A stretch of 64,000 nt of DNA from Ectopseudomonas alcaliphila (GCF_900101755.1 NZ_FNAE01000002.1:462480-526479); one strand, 5' to 3'. Positions 17,978 through 26,960 are shown, numbered from the stretch's first letter. Notes: generated by a model from the letters alone, not told the origin. Numbers and translations: made by a program.

Positions 17978-18448
17978 ATGACCATGCCGCGCATCATCCT
18001 GCTGCTGCTTATCTTCAACACCCTGGTGGTGATCGGCGGCACCGTCTTCAACTACGCCACGCTGCGCTCGATGCAATCGGGCCAGCCAGTACTCGGCCTG
18101 TCTGCCGGTGGCGCTGCGGCGGAAGAGGCGACCAGCGAGTACCGTTTCTTTCCCATCGAGAAGGTCATCGTCAGCCTGAAGGGGGAGAACCGCGAGCATT
18201 ACTTCGTGCTCGACCTGGTGCTGCAGGCCGACCTCGAAACCGATCCGAAGAAGCTCGAGCAGATCGACCCGATGGTGCGCAATTCGGTGGTCGCCCACCT
18301 CTCTGCCATGACCTTCGAGAAGCTGCGCGGCATGCCCATTCCAGAGTTGCAGAGCACGCTGGAAAGCGCGCTGTTCGATGACTTCGCCAGCAAGAAGCTG
18401 GCGATGCCGTTCGCCAACGTGCTGGTCAGCAAACTGATCGTCCAGTAG
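17978..18448 (+). CDS. lafF: Flagellar basal-body protein FliL (LafF)
   Basis: 156-aa single-pass inner-membrane protein that surrounds and supports the stator. Membrane helix at about 5-25 (IILLLLIFNTLVVIGGTVFN), then a periplasmic domain with the FliL hallmarks ENREHYFVLDLVLQADLE and FEKLRGM. ATG 17978 follows fliK by 28 nt; a second ATG lies two codons on. Placed between fliK and sigma-28, as lafF is. Confidence 0.88.
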   Translation: MTMPRIILLLLIFNTLVVIGGTVFNYATLRSMQSGQPVLGLSAGGAAAEEATSEYRFFPIEKVIVSLKGENREHYFVLDLVLQADLETDPKKLEQIDPMVRNSVVAHLSAMTFEKLRGMPIPELQSTLESALFDDFASKKLAMPFANVLVSKLIVQ

Positions 18449-18459
18449 GTACCGTCGCC

Positions 18460-19194
18460 ATGAACGCCAACTGCGCCATTGACTACCGCTACGCCGCCGA
18501 ACAGGGCGGGGCTGCGCTGTTCGCCCCAGGGGCCGAGCAGAAGTGGCTGTTGCAGTACCTGCCGCTGGTCAAGCGCATCGTCAGTCAGCTGGCGTTGCAG
18601 GCCAACCAGGTGCTTGACCGCGAAGACATGGAACAGATCGGCCTGATGGGCTTGCTCGAATGCCTGCGCCGCTACGGCACGCCGGACGAGCAGTTCGGTC
18701 GTTTCGCCGCGCTGCGCATACGTGGCGCGATTCTCGATGAGTTGCGCCGCCAGGACTGGCGCCCGCGCCAGGTGCGTCAGCAGACCCACAGGATTCGCGA
18801 CGCCATTCGCCAGTTGGCGCGGCAACTGGGTCGTGTGCCGCAGGAGGAGGAGATCCTCCAGGCGACCGGGATCAGTAGCAAGGACTACCAGGAGTTTCTC
18901 CAGGCCGATGCCTGCGAAGCGATCGAAAGCCTCGATGAGTTGCTGCAGAACGGTCACGAGGGCTTTGCCTGTGGCAGCAGTGCGGTCGAGGACCGCGTGC
19001 TCAAGGAGCGCCTGCTGACTCAGGCTCTGAGCCAGCTCAGCGAGCGCGAACGACTGGTGCTGACCCTTTACTACCAACATGAGCTGAGCCTCAAGGAAAT
19101 CGCCCTGGTGCTGGAGCTGAGCGACGCGCGCGTCTGCCAGCTGAGCAAGCAGGCGATCGCCAAGGCCAGTCGCTACCTGAACGAGAGAGGCTAG
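18460..19194 (+). CDS. lafS: Flagellar sigma-28 factor FliA (LafS)
   Basis: Alternative sigma factor for late lateral-flagellar genes, 244 aa. Region 2 (LPLVKRIVSQLALQ, EDMEQIGLMGLLECLRRYG, FGRFAALRIRGAILDELRRQDW), region 3 and region 4 helix-turn-helix (SLKEIALVLELSDARVCQLSKQA) are complete. Encoded 11 nt after fliL and one base before motA. No FlgM anti-sigma is found in the window. Its likely targets are the two flagellin genes, which share an upstream element. Confidence 0.93.
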   Translation: MNANCAIDYRYAAEQGGAALFAPGAEQKWLLQYLPLVKRIVSQLALQANQVLDREDMEQIGLMGLLECLRRYGTPDEQFGRFAALRIRGAILDELRRQDWRPRQVRQQTHRIRDAIRQLARQLGRVPQEEEILQATGISSKDYQEFLQADACEAIESLDELLQNGHEGFACGSSAVEDRVLKERLLTQALSQLSERERLVLTLYYQHELSLKEIALVLELSDARVCQLSKQAIAKASRYLNERG

Positions 19195-19195
19195 G

Positions 19196-20068
19196 GTGCA
19201 GAAGTTATTAGGTGCATTGATCATCGTCGCCTGCGTGCTCGGTGGCTACGTCATGGCCCATGGCGAGCTGGCCATGCTCTGGCAGCCGGCCGAGGTGATC
19301 ATCATCATCGGCGCGGGGTTTGGCGCCTTGGTGGTGGCCAATCCCAAGGACGTGCTGATCGAGATGCTGCATCAGATCAAAGGCGTGTTCGTCTACAAGA
19401 AGCGCGGCGAGGAATTCCAGCGCCAGTTGCTGATGATGCTCTATGAGCTGCTGGAGATGGTCGATGTCGGCGGCCTCAAGGTGCTCGACGCGCATATCGA
19501 GGAGCCCGAGCAGAGCGAACTGTTCGCCAAGTACCCGCTGATCCGTCAGGAGAAGAACCTGATGGCCTTCATCGCCGACAACTTCCGGCTGATGGCCATG
19601 GGCAAGATCAGCGCCCATGAACTCGAAGGCTTCCTCGAGCAGGAGCTGGAGGCGATGGAGCATGTACTGATGCAGCCGTCGCGCTCGCTGCACAAGATCG
19701 GCGAGGCCATGCCGGGCTTCGGCATTCTCGCGGCGATCCTCGGCATCGTTATCACCATGGGCAATATCGGCGGTTCGGTGGCCGAAATCGGCGCCCACGT
19801 CGCCGCCGCGCTGGTAGGCACCTTCCTCGGCATCTTCATGTGCTACTGCGTGATGGATCCACTGTCCAGCGCCATGGGCCAGTGCATCAAGACCGAGATG
19901 TCGGCACTCGAATGCGTGCGCACCACCCTGGTCGCCCACGTTGCCGGCAAGCCCACGCTGCTGGCGGTGGACGCCGGGCGCAAGCTGATCGAGCAGGACG
20001 TCAAGCCGGCGTTCAAGCAGCTGGAGATCTGGGTCAACCGTTACGAAGATGAAAGGGATGCGGCATGA
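19196..20068 (+). CDS. lafT: Lateral flagellar stator protein MotA (LafT)
   Basis: 290-aa four-helix inner-membrane protein forming the ion channel with MotB. Conserved loop and helix 3-4 elements PGFGILAAILGIVITMG and FLGIFMCYCVMDPL, plus the cytoplasmic charged loop (FVYKKRGEEFQRQLLMML) that touches the rotor. GTG start one base after the sigma-28 stop. ATGA overlap with motB. Separate from the MotAB and MotCD pairs of polar Pseudomonas flagella by its location in the laf operon. Confidence 0.93.
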   Translation: MQKLLGALIIVACVLGGYVMAHGELAMLWQPAEVIIIIGAGFGALVVANPKDVLIEMLHQIKGVFVYKKRGEEFQRQLLMMLYELLEMVDVGGLKVLDAHIEEPEQSELFAKYPLIRQEKNLMAFIADNFRLMAMGKISAHELEGFLEQELEAMEHVLMQPSRSLHKIGEAMPGFGILAAILGIVITMGNIGGSVAEIGAHVAAALVGTFLGIFMCYCVMDPLSSAMGQCIKTEMSALECVRTTLVAHVAGKPTLLAVDAGRKLIEQDVKPAFKQLEIWVNRYEDERDAA

Positions 20069-21006
20069 AACCGCGTGCCGGTGAAGGCCATGAAATCATC
20101 ATCAAACGTCGTAGCAAGAAGGGTGGCCACGACGGGCATGGCGGTGCCTGGAAGGTAGCCTTCGCCGATTTCACCATGGCCATGATGGCGCTGTTCATGG
20201 TGCTGTGGATCATCCAGCCGCAGACTCAGGACGCCAGTCGTGCCAATGCCGACATGCTGAACAACCCATTGGTCGATGGCGGTGCCGGCATCTTCGACGG
20301 CACCAGCACCACGCCGCTGGACCTCGATGGTGTGCCGGTGCAGGTCAGCCCGCGTCAGGACCGGGAAAACCAGGCGCGCACTCCCCAGGAGGATCCGGGG
20401 GCTGAACTCGGCGATGGCCAGCCTGGGCCCGCCCGTCGACCGCACTATGCCGAGTCGCAGCAGATGCAGGATCTGGCCAGGCTGATGGAGGCGCTGGCGC
20501 TGCAACTGGATGCCGAGGCCAATATCGAAGTGCAGGTGGTGCCGCAGGGGTTGCGCATCCTGATCAAGGACGATGCCCAGCGCTTCATGTTCAGCCGCGG
20601 CAGTGCACGGCTGGACCCGCATTTCGCCAGACTGCTCGAGCGTCTGGCCGCGATTCTGGCCAAGGTCGACAATCACCTGATCATCAGCGGCCACACCGAT
20701 GCCACGCCCTATCGTGGCGTCGTTGGTGGCTACAACAACTGGAACCTGTCCGGCGATCGCGCACTGCGTGCCCGCAACGTGATGGTCGAGGCCGGCCTGC
20801 CGCCCGGCACCGTGTTGCAGGTCACCGCTCAAGCGGATGGCATGCCCCTGTTGCCGAAGGATCCGGAGAACGGTGCCAATCGACGTATCGAGCTGCTGTT
20901 GCTGACCAGTCAGGCCGAAGGCCTGTACCGCGAGTTGTTCGGCGAGGCCCAGGTGCGCGTGGAGTACCGCGCTGAGGGTGCGCAGCTCAGCGCGCCGGAG
21001 TCCTGA
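20065..21006 (+). CDS. lafU: Lateral flagellar stator protein MotB (LafU)
   Basis: 313-aa stator anchor. The single membrane helix carries the ion-binding acid, Asp35, in VAFADFTMAMMALFMVLWII. A linker of about 110 residues rich in Pro, Gly and Asp is followed by the OmpA-like peptidoglycan-binding domain (HLIISGHTDATPYRGVVGGY ... NRRIELLLL). Ion type cannot be told from sequence alone; known LafTU stators are proton-driven. Last gene of the lafB-U operon; it converges with the ToxS-like gene 18 nt away. Confidence 0.93.
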   Translation: MKPRAGEGHEIIIKRRSKKGGHDGHGGAWKVAFADFTMAMMALFMVLWIIQPQTQDASRANADMLNNPLVDGGAGIFDGTSTTPLDLDGVPVQVSPRQDRENQARTPQEDPGAELGDGQPGPARRPHYAESQQMQDLARLMEALALQLDAEANIEVQVVPQGLRILIKDDAQRFMFSRGSARLDPHFARLLERLAAILAKVDNHLIISGHTDATPYRGVVGGYNNWNLSGDRALRARNVMVEAGLPPGTVLQVTAQADGMPLLPKDPENGANRRIELLLLTSQAEGLYRELFGEAQVRVEYRAEGAQLSAPES

Positions 21007-21024
21007 GCCGTGACCCGCCTCGCT

Positions 21025-21492
21025 CTACAGATTGCGTGCCGGGCAGTAGATCTGCCGAGTCTCCAGCGCATAGAGACAGCCGTCGAAGCTGGTCAGGCGA
21101 ATGGTCGAACCCTTGTGTCGGCCATAGAGCAGGTTGAACACCAGTTCGTCGTCGATTTCGCTGGCCAGCCCGGTGACCTGGCCGTCTTCGACGCGCAGCC
21201 GATAGTTGCCGAGGAAGCCGTACTCCACCACGCCCGAGGTCTCCAGGATGCTGTCGCCCTGCCGGGTCATGGCATAGAAACGACCATGGTTGACCTGCAG
21301 GCTGTGGCTGATCTCCAGGACCTGACCGTTGCTCAGATGCACCTGGCCGGTGGACTGGTAACGACCGTCGAGTTCGGCGCTGGAGATGAAGTTCAGCCAC
21401 AGCACGAGCATGCTCAGCAGCATCGCCAAGGCCGTGGCGAGCATGGTCAGCAACCAGCCGCCGCTGATACCGCACTGTTTGCCCTGGCTCAT
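21025..21492 (-). CDS. Small single-pass membrane protein, ToxS-like partner of the LafZ-like regulator
   Basis: 155 aa. Short cytoplasmic tail, one membrane helix (about 12-36, LLTMLATALAMLLSMLVLWL), then a periplasmic domain of about 115 residues (beta-rich; starts DGRYQSTGQVHLS) with two Cys near its end (GCLYALETRQIYC). Start ATG 21492 overlaps the upstream regulator's TGA by four bases (ATGA), so the two are translated together. I do not recognise the family; topology, size and coupling to a ToxR-like regulator resemble ToxS or TcpH, which protect or modulate their regulator in the periplasm. That role is inference. Confidence 0.7.
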   Translation of the reverse strand: MSQGKQCGISGGWLLTMLATALAMLLSMLVLWLNFISSAELDGRYQSTGQVHLSNGQVLEISHSLQVNHGRFYAMTRQGDSILETSGVVEYGFLGNYRLRVEDGQVTGLASEIDDELVFNLLYGRHKGSTIRLTSFDGCLYALETRQIYCPARNL

Positions 21493-22325
21493 GGCAGGCA
21501 CCTGCTCAGTTGGGCATCGGCCACCTGATTCAGCTGGCTTTCGTGCAACATCAGCGAGCGTGCACCACCGTTGGCCTGCAAGCACAGCAGTTCATAGAAA
21601 CCGCCGCGCAGGCTCAGCACCAGGTTGGCCGGTTTGCTGGCCAGTACCGTAAGCCGGCTGGTCAGGCCGTGCGTCTGCAGAATCAGCTGCTGCAGCCTTT
21701 GTGGGTCCTGATCGATGTAGCGCACGTGCAGTGAGCCCAGATTCATTTCGCTGCTGTGCAGATCGTCGGGCTGGCTGATCGTGTACAGCGCCGTGAACAA
21801 GGCGATGCCGATGACGCTGAACAGGCTCAGCAGCATCAGCCAGGATGCCCGCTGACGACTGTGGCGGCGCAGAAAGGCTGGCTGCGGCGCCGGCGTATCG
21901 AGGGTTTCGCTGACTGCGCCGATGTCGTCGATGTTCGGTGGGTAGACCAGATAGTTGGGGTTCAGCAGATAGCCGCGGCGCGGCAGGGTCTGGATGATCT
22001 CGCGGCTCTTTTCGTCGCCCAGTACCTGGCGCAGGGTGTAGATCTGCTGGTTCAGACTGCCCTGGCCGACCACCCGGTCGGCCCAGGCGTGGCTCATAAG
22101 CTCCTCGCGCGAAACCACTTCGCCGGGCTCCTGCAGCAAACGCTCGAGCAGACGGCTGCCGGAGTAGCCAAGATCGATCTTCTCTTCGATGCCGCTCTTT
22201 ACCAGGGTCAGCTGATACAGCGCCGGGTAGAAGTGCGCGTAACAATCACTGCGTCCGGTCCTGATGATCAGGCACGCAATGTTGCTTTCCGGCTCGGCTA
22301 GCGGCGTTTCTGGGCTGGTGTTCAT
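21489..22325 (-). CDS. lafZ: ToxR/CadC-like transmembrane transcription regulator (LafZ-like)
   Basis: 278 aa. An OmpR-type winged helix at about 28-125 (GSRLLERLLQEPGEVVSREELMSHAW ends its recognition part, then LNQQIYTLRQVLGD and LPRRGYLLNP) is followed by one membrane helix (161-183) and a periplasmic domain of about 95 residues with two Cys (LLCLQAN, LSRCLP). It is a one-component membrane regulator. E. coli Flag-2 and related lateral systems carry a transmembrane regulator, LafZ, between lafW and lafA; this gene occupies the matching place next to the flagellin genes. It has its own sigma-54 promoter and is coupled to the small partner gene at 21025. Confidence 0.78.
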   Translation of the reverse strand: MNTSPETPLAEPESNIACLIIRTGRSDCYAHFYPALYQLTLVKSGIEEKIDLGYSGSRLLERLLQEPGEVVSREELMSHAWADRVVGQGSLNQQIYTLRQVLGDEKSREIIQTLPRRGYLLNPNYLVYPPNIDDIGAVSETLDTPAPQPAFLRRHSRQRASWLMLLSLFSVIGIALFTALYTISQPDDLHSSEMNLGSLHVRYIDQDPQRLQQLILQTHGLTSRLTVLASKPANLVLSLRGGFYELLCLQANGGARSLMLHESQLNQVADAQLSRCLP

Positions 22326-22603
22326 GCGGTCCTTGAGGCGAGCGGCAATTCCATGCGGGAAATTTTCCGGCGATAGACGGTCGGCATTCTGGCGCCAGGG
22401 GAATGTACTGGCAAGTCTTGTGCCAGCCGCTTGATGCTGGAGGCAGGTGCCGTTCGCTGGGGGCGCTTACTCAATACTAGCCAGTCTGTGGGCGAAGTCG
22501 ACGATATCGCCGAGATTCGCCGAAGCCGTATCGATCATGTCCAAGCTTGATGACAGTTGATCAATGTGCCTGATAAGACGGCATGGGGCGGGGGCCGCAG
22601 ACA
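22326..22603. other. Regulatory intergenic region between lafZ-like gene and flagellin 1
   Basis: No gene. Contains the sigma-54 promoter for the lafZ-like gene (22409-22427). The rest shows no other clear element. Confidence 0.5.
22409..22427 (-). promoter_or_regulatory. Sigma-54 promoter of the lafZ-like operon
   Basis: On the minus strand CTGGCAC-AAGAC-TTGCC gives a perfect -24/-12 match with correct spacing. The start site would be near 22398, about 73 nt before the ATG at 22325. Confidence 0.8.
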
Positions 22604-22636
22604 ATAAAAAACGCCCCGCTGGAGCAGCGGGGGCGT
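22604..22636 (-). terminator. Terminator of flagellin 1
   Basis: On the minus strand ACGCCCCCGCT/AGCGGGGCGT (one bulged base) is followed by TTTTTTATT, 43 nt after the flagellin stop. Confidence 0.85.
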
Positions 22637-22678
22637 TGGGGGGATCGGCGCAATCCTTTGCGCCTGGATGACGCGGGA

Positions 22679-23590
22679 TCAGCCCAGCAGGGACATGACC
22701 ATGCCCGGCATCTGGCCGGCTTGCTTGAGCATGGAGATGCCCGACTGCATCAGCATGGAGTTCTTGGTCATGTTGGCGCTTTCCTTGGCGAAGTCGGCAT
22801 CCATGATGCGACCTTTGGCCATGTCGGTGTTGTCCTTCATGTTGCCCAGGTTGTTGGCGGTGTGATTCAGGCGGTTGATGTTGGCACCGAACTGGGCACG
22901 CAGTGCGCCGATATCGTCCAGCGCGTTGCTCAGGGTGTCGATCATCGCGTTGGCGGTGGCGTTGGTTGCGGTCGTCGGGTCCTGGGTGCTGGCCAGCTCA
23001 GTGCCCGGAGTACCAGGGGTGGTGTAAGTATCGGAAATCCCCGCCAGGGCGGTACCCAGAGCAGTCAGCTTGGCGCTGGCGTCCAGTTCCAGGGTCTCGG
23101 CGGAGCTGGAACCGATCTGGAAGTTCACCGCAGCGGACAGCTTGCCACCAGCACCGGTCACGGTAGTGCCGTCGCTGAACAGGTTCTCGCCAGCGTACTT
23201 GGTGTTCTTGACGATGTTGGCCATTTCCTTGCCGAGTTCGTCGTACTCGTTCTGTAGGGCGATCAGGTCGGCGCCGCTGTTGGTGGCGTTGGAGGCCTGG
23301 GTGGCCAGATCCTTCATGCGCTGGACGATGTCGGTCATCTCGCTGAAGGCGCCTTCGGCGGTCTGCAGCAGGGAGATGGCATCGCCGGTGTTGCGCATGG
23401 CCACGTCCATGCCGCGCGACTGGGCGTTGAGGCGGGTGGCGATCTGCAGGCCGGCAGCATCGTCGGCGGCGCTGTTGATGCGCAGGCCGGTGCCCAGGCG
23501 CTGCTGGTTGGTGCCCAGGGCGTTGTTGGTCTTGCCCAGATTGGTCTGGGTCACCAGCGAGGAGTAGTTGGTATGAATCGAGAGAGCCAT
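22679..23590 (-). CDS. lafA1: Lateral flagellin 1 (LafA)
   Basis: Filament subunit, 303 aa. N-terminal D0/D1 starts MALSIHTNYSSLVTQTNLGK and contains GLRINSAADDAAGLQIATRL. The C-terminus has ANMTKNSMLMQSGISMLKQA, the part bound by FliS. The start resembles lateral LafA proteins rather than polar Pseudomonas FliC (which I recall as MALTVNTN). The variable centre is only about 80 residues, so the filament is slim. ATG has AAGGAAT upstream. Nearly identical at both ends to flagellin 2; the centres differ. Confidence 0.94.
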   Translation of the reverse strand: MALSIHTNYSSLVTQTNLGKTNNALGTNQQRLGTGLRINSAADDAAGLQIATRLNAQSRGMDVAMRNTGDAISLLQTAEGAFSEMTDIVQRMKDLATQASNATNSGADLIALQNEYDELGKEMANIVKNTKYAGENLFSDGTTVTGAGGKLSAAVNFQIGSSSAETLELDASAKLTALGTALAGISDTYTTPGTPGTELASTQDPTTATNATANAMIDTLSNALDDIGALRAQFGANINRLNHTANNLGNMKDNTDMAKGRIMDADFAKESANMTKNSMLMQSGISMLKQAGQMPGMVMSLLG

Positions 23591-23639
23591 ATGTGTATTC
23601 CTTCGTGCGTGAACGCCTGGAAGCGGTGCTGTAGGTACA

Positions 23640-23668
23640 GGGCGACCGTTTTCTCGAATGCCTTAAGG
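23640..23668 (-). promoter_or_regulatory. Candidate sigma-28 (LafS) promoter, flagellin 1
   Basis: Minus strand TTAA-N15-GGTCGCCC, identical in both blocks and spacing to the element before flagellin 2 although the spacer bases differ. It is a poor match to the classical -10 (GCCGATAA), so the assignment to sigma-28 is inferred from position and conservation. Confidence 0.5.
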
Positions 23669-23729
23669 GCGATGGCGTTCAGTCGTGAAATGGGGGTGGC
23701 GCAGTCCCTTGCGCCGGCCAAGCGCGTGA

Positions 23730-24569
23730 TCAGCCCAGCAGGGACATGACCATGCCCGGCATCTGGCCGGCTTGCTTGAGCATGGAGATACCGGACTGCA
23801 TCAGCATGCTGTTCTTGGTCATGTTGGCGCTTTCCTTGGCGAAGTCGGCATCCATGATGCGACCCTTGGCCATGTCGGTGTTGTCCTTCATGTTGGCCAG
23901 GTTGTTGGCGGTGTGGTTCAGGCGGTTGATGTTGGCGCCCAGCTGGGAACGCAGGGTGCCCACAGCGTCCAGAGCGGTTTCCAGCTCGTCCATCGCGCCA
24001 CCAGCGTTGGCTGCAGTGTCGAGGGTCTCGGCCTTGATGGTGGTGATCGCGCCGGTGACGGTGGTCAAGTTGGCCGTGGCGTTGAACGTCAGGGTTTCAG
24101 CGCTGCTGGAGCCGATCTGGAAGGTCATCGCGGCAGTCAGCTTGCCACCGGCAGCGAAGAGGGCTTCGCCGGCGTACTTGGTATTACTGATGATGTTGGT
24201 CAGCTCGTTGCCCAGTTCGTCGTACTCGGCCTTCAGCGAAGTGCGGTCGTCGTCGCTGTTGGTGTCGTTCGCCGCCTGGGTGGCCAGATCCTTCATGCGC
24301 TGCATGATGTCGGTCATCTCGCTGAAGGCGCCTTCGGCGGTCTGCAGCAGGGAGATGGAGTCACCGGTGTTGCGCATGGCCACGTCCATGCCGCGCGACT
24401 GGGCGTTGAGGCGGGTGGCGATCTGCAGGCCGGCGGCGTCGTCGGCGGCGCTGTTGATGCGCATGCCGGTGCCCAGGCGCTGCTGGTTGGTGCCCAGGGC
24501 GTTATTGGTTTTGCCCAGGTTGGTCTGGGTGACGAGCGAGGAATAGTTGGTGTGAATCGACAAGGCCAT
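23730..24569 (-). CDS. lafA2: Lateral flagellin 2 (LafA)
   Basis: Second filament subunit, 279 aa, same N- and C-terminal blocks as flagellin 1 (N-terminal ~105 residues differ at only a few positions) and a shorter, different centre (LTTVTGAITTIKAETLDTAA). Separated from flagellin 1 by 139 bases, with its own promoter-like element and ribosome site (AAGGAT). No terminator is evident between the two, so read-through into flagellin 1 is possible. Tandem duplication followed by divergence of the surface-exposed part is the simplest history. Confidence 0.94.
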   Translation of the reverse strand: MALSIHTNYSSLVTQTNLGKTNNALGTNQQRLGTGMRINSAADDAAGLQIATRLNAQSRGMDVAMRNTGDSISLLQTAEGAFSEMTDIMQRMKDLATQAANDTNSDDDRTSLKAEYDELGNELTNIISNTKYAGEALFAAGGKLTAAMTFQIGSSSAETLTFNATANLTTVTGAITTIKAETLDTAANAGGAMDELETALDAVGTLRSQLGANINRLNHTANNLANMKDNTDMAKGRIMDADFAKESANMTKNSMLMQSGISMLKQAGQMPGMVMSLLG

Positions 24570-24633
24570 GATCGTAATCCTTCGTGCGATGAGCGCGGAA
24601 TGAAGCTGGCTGTGATTGCCTGCTGTAGGTGAA

Positions 24634-24661
24634 GGGCGACCGGCTTCTGACGCTGCTTAAA
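24634..24661 (-). promoter_or_regulatory. Candidate sigma-28 (LafS) promoter, flagellin 2
   Basis: Minus strand TTAA-N15-GGTCGCCC, followed as in flagellin 1 by CT-NN-ACCTACAGCA. Same reasoning and caveat as the flagellin 1 element. Confidence 0.5.
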
Positions 24662-24762
24662 TGACGCGGATGATTTTTCCCGAGTTGCATCGCAGGTTTT
24701 GCCACTTACCCTGGCAGGCCGTTGAAGGAGCGAGCGATGCGGCGCGCGTGCCAGGCAGGAAT

Positions 24763-24796
24763 GAAAAACGGCGACCCTCGGGTCGCCGTTTTTTTG
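24763..24796. terminator. Bidirectional terminator between rubA and the flagellin genes
   Basis: AAAAACGGCGACC-CTCG-GGTCGCCGTTTTTTT: a perfect stem with A/T tracts on both sides. On the minus strand it ends the rubredoxin transcript just after its stop and isolates the flagellin promoters. Confidence 0.88.
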
Positions 24797-24810
24797 AAAA
24801 CCAGGCGTGA

Positions 24811-24978
24811 TCAGCCGATTTCGATCATCTCGAAATCCATCTTGCCGACGCCGCAGTCAGGGCAGAGCCAGTCTTCCGGCACGTCTTCCCAGCGGGTGCC
24901 GGGAGCGATGCCGTCATCCGGCCAGCCCTGGCTCTCGTCGTAAATCAGTCCACAGACCACGCATTGCCACTTTTTCAT
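24811..24978 (-). CDS. rubA: Rubredoxin
   Basis: 55-aa one-iron electron carrier. Both iron-binding knuckles are present: CVVCG (Cys6, Cys9) and CPDCG near residue 40, with the family core [20 protein letters not shown]. In Pseudomonas it passes electrons from rubredoxin reductase to alkane hydroxylase or oxidative-stress enzymes. In P. aeruginosa the rubA genes adjoin glcG, so its presence here beside the glc genes fits (from memory). ATG 24978 with TGAGG 9 nt upstream. Confidence 0.95.
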   Translation of the reverse strand: MKKWQCVVCGLIYDESQGWPDDGIAPGTRWEDVPEDWLCPDCGVGKMDFEMIEIG

Positions 24979-25117
24979 ATAAACCTCAGGCCAATCTCAC
25001 GGTGTTGCGCGACGCAAGCTACCGCAATTGCACTGACGCGCCAAGCCGGCTGGCGGCAAACGCCGCCAGCCAGGGGCCAACCAAAGTCGGGTCGTGTCGC
25101 GCACGACCCGTGAGGTG

Positions 25118-26818
25118 TCAGCGACTGGTCATCAGCGGATCGGTCAGCGCCATGCCGTACATCGCCACCAGCGCGATCACGCCGGCCATGGCGAGATAGT
25201 AGAGCGTCGGCAGGATGGTCTTGCGCAGGGTGATGCCTTCACGCCCGAGCAGACCTACGGTCGCCGAGGCCGCCACCACGTTGTGAATGGCGATCATGTT
25301 GCCCGCGGCTGCGCCCACCGACTGCAGCGCCACCATCATCGCCCCGGACACGCCGAGCAACTGCGCCGCGTTGAACTGGAACTGCGACAGCATCAGGTTG
25401 GATACGGTGTTGGAGCCGGCGATAAAGGCACCCAGGCCACCCACGGCCGGCGCGAAGAAGGGATACACGCCGCCGACACTGTCGGCCACCAGTTGCGCCA
25501 TGGCCACCGGCATCGACATCAGGTCACTGCCGTTGACGCCCGAGTTGATCAGGATGCGCACCATGGGAATGGTGAAGATCAGCACGAAGCCGGCACCGAG
25601 CAGGGTCTTGCTCGACTCGCCCACCGCCGCCTTGAGCTCGGAGAAGCGCATGCGGTGCAGGAAGAAGGTCACCAGTACCACCATGCACAGGATGCCCCCT
25701 GGCAAATACAGCGGCTCGATGGTGCCGGATACGCCGGTTTCACCGAGGATGTCCTTCCAGCCGAAGCTCAGGCTCATCAGCGCCGCTTTCACCTCGGGGA
25801 AGGTGCGCGAGATCACCAGGAAAACGGCCAGCAGCAGGTAGGGCGCCCAGGCCATCGGCACCGAGATGGGGGTCTTGCCGGCGATGTCGTCGAGCTTCAT
25901 CTCGATCTTGCCCATCCAGTCGGACGGCCAGTCCTTGGGGTCCGCGAAGTCCCAGGTGTCCTTTGGCAGCAGGAAGCCGGCCTTGGCCGCCGGTACCACG
26001 ATGGCCAGGCCGACCAGGGCACCGATCATCGAAGGGAATTCCGGACCGAGGAACACGCCGGCGGCCATGTACGGCAAGGAGAAGGCGAAGGCGGTGAAGA
26101 TGGCGAACGGGGCGATGGCCAGACCTTCCTTCCAGCTCTGATTCTTGCCGAAGAAGCGCGTCATGATCATCACCATGATCAGCGGCATCAGCAGGCCGAT
26201 CAGGCCGTGGGTGATGGCTACCCGTGAGTAGATCAGGTGGAAGAAGGTTTCCCAGCTGCTGCCGTTGGCCACCAGTTGCTCGGTGATGCCGGTTCTGTCC
26301 AGACCCGCACCGACACCGACCAGAATCGGCGTACCCACCGCACCGAAGGACACCGGCGTGGACTGCACCATCATCCCCAGTACCACCGCGGCCAGGGCCG
26401 GGAAGCCCAGCGCTACCAGCAGCGGTGCGGCCACGGCAGCCGGAGTGCCGAAGCCGGAGGCGCCCTCGATGAAGCAGCCGAACAGCCAGGCGACGATCAG
26501 CGCCTGCACGCGGCGATCCGGACTGATGTTGGAGAAGCCCCGGCGAATCGCCGCGATGCCTCCCGAGTGCTTGAGGGTGTTCAGCAGCAGGATCGCGCCG
26601 AAGATGATCCACAGGATCGCGGCCGTGAGAATCAGTCCCTGCAGGCTGGAGGCGATGACCCGGTTGAGGGACATGTCCCAGGCCAGCAGACCGATAAGGG
26701 CGGTGAGGACGAACACCAGCGGCATCGCGTACTTGGCCGGCCAGCGAAAGCCGATCAGCAGTACCCCCGCCAGCACCAGCGGCACGAAGGCCAGGATGGA
26801 CAGCAGCGTTTGACTCAT
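25118..26818 (-). CDS. L-lactate/glycolate permease (LctP/GlcA family)
   Basis: 566-aa inner-membrane proton symporter for lactate or glycolate, with about 12-14 hydrophobic helices. Family segments [20 protein letters not shown] and [20 protein letters not shown] are intact. ATG 26818 ([11 protein letters not shown]) has AAGGAAC 8 nt upstream; a longer reading adds a basic, unconserved extension. It lies downstream of malate synthase G on the same strand but beyond a terminator. Neighbouring glycolate oxidase genes favour glycolate as substrate (glcA), though LctP and GlcA cannot be told apart by eye. Confidence 0.9.
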   Translation of the reverse strand: MSQTLLSILAFVPLVLAGVLLIGFRWPAKYAMPLVFVLTALIGLLAWDMSLNRVIASSLQGLILTAAILWIIFGAILLLNTLKHSGGIAAIRRGFSNISPDRRVQALIVAWLFGCFIEGASGFGTPAAVAAPLLVALGFPALAAVVLGMMVQSTPVSFGAVGTPILVGVGAGLDRTGITEQLVANGSSWETFFHLIYSRVAITHGLIGLLMPLIMVMIMTRFFGKNQSWKEGLAIAPFAIFTAFAFSLPYMAAGVFLGPEFPSMIGALVGLAIVVPAAKAGFLLPKDTWDFADPKDWPSDWMGKIEMKLDDIAGKTPISVPMAWAPYLLLAVFLVISRTFPEVKAALMSLSFGWKDILGETGVSGTIEPLYLPGGILCMVVLVTFFLHRMRFSELKAAVGESSKTLLGAGFVLIFTIPMVRILINSGVNGSDLMSMPVAMAQLVADSVGGVYPFFAPAVGGLGAFIAGSNTVSNLMLSQFQFNAAQLLGVSGAMMVALQSVGAAAGNMIAIHNVVAASATVGLLGREGITLRKTILPTLYYLAMAGVIALVAMYGMALTDPLMTSR

Positions 26819-26960
26819 GGGTTGGTTCCTTCTTTTTCTTGTGAACCACAGTTTTCCGGGGCTACCCGGCGCCACGCATCTGGATCGGCCGGGCGCTACG
26901 GCACCGACCTTTCCGTGAGCCGCGCTGGCAGGGGTCGCCCACCACCGCGTTCATGCTCGA

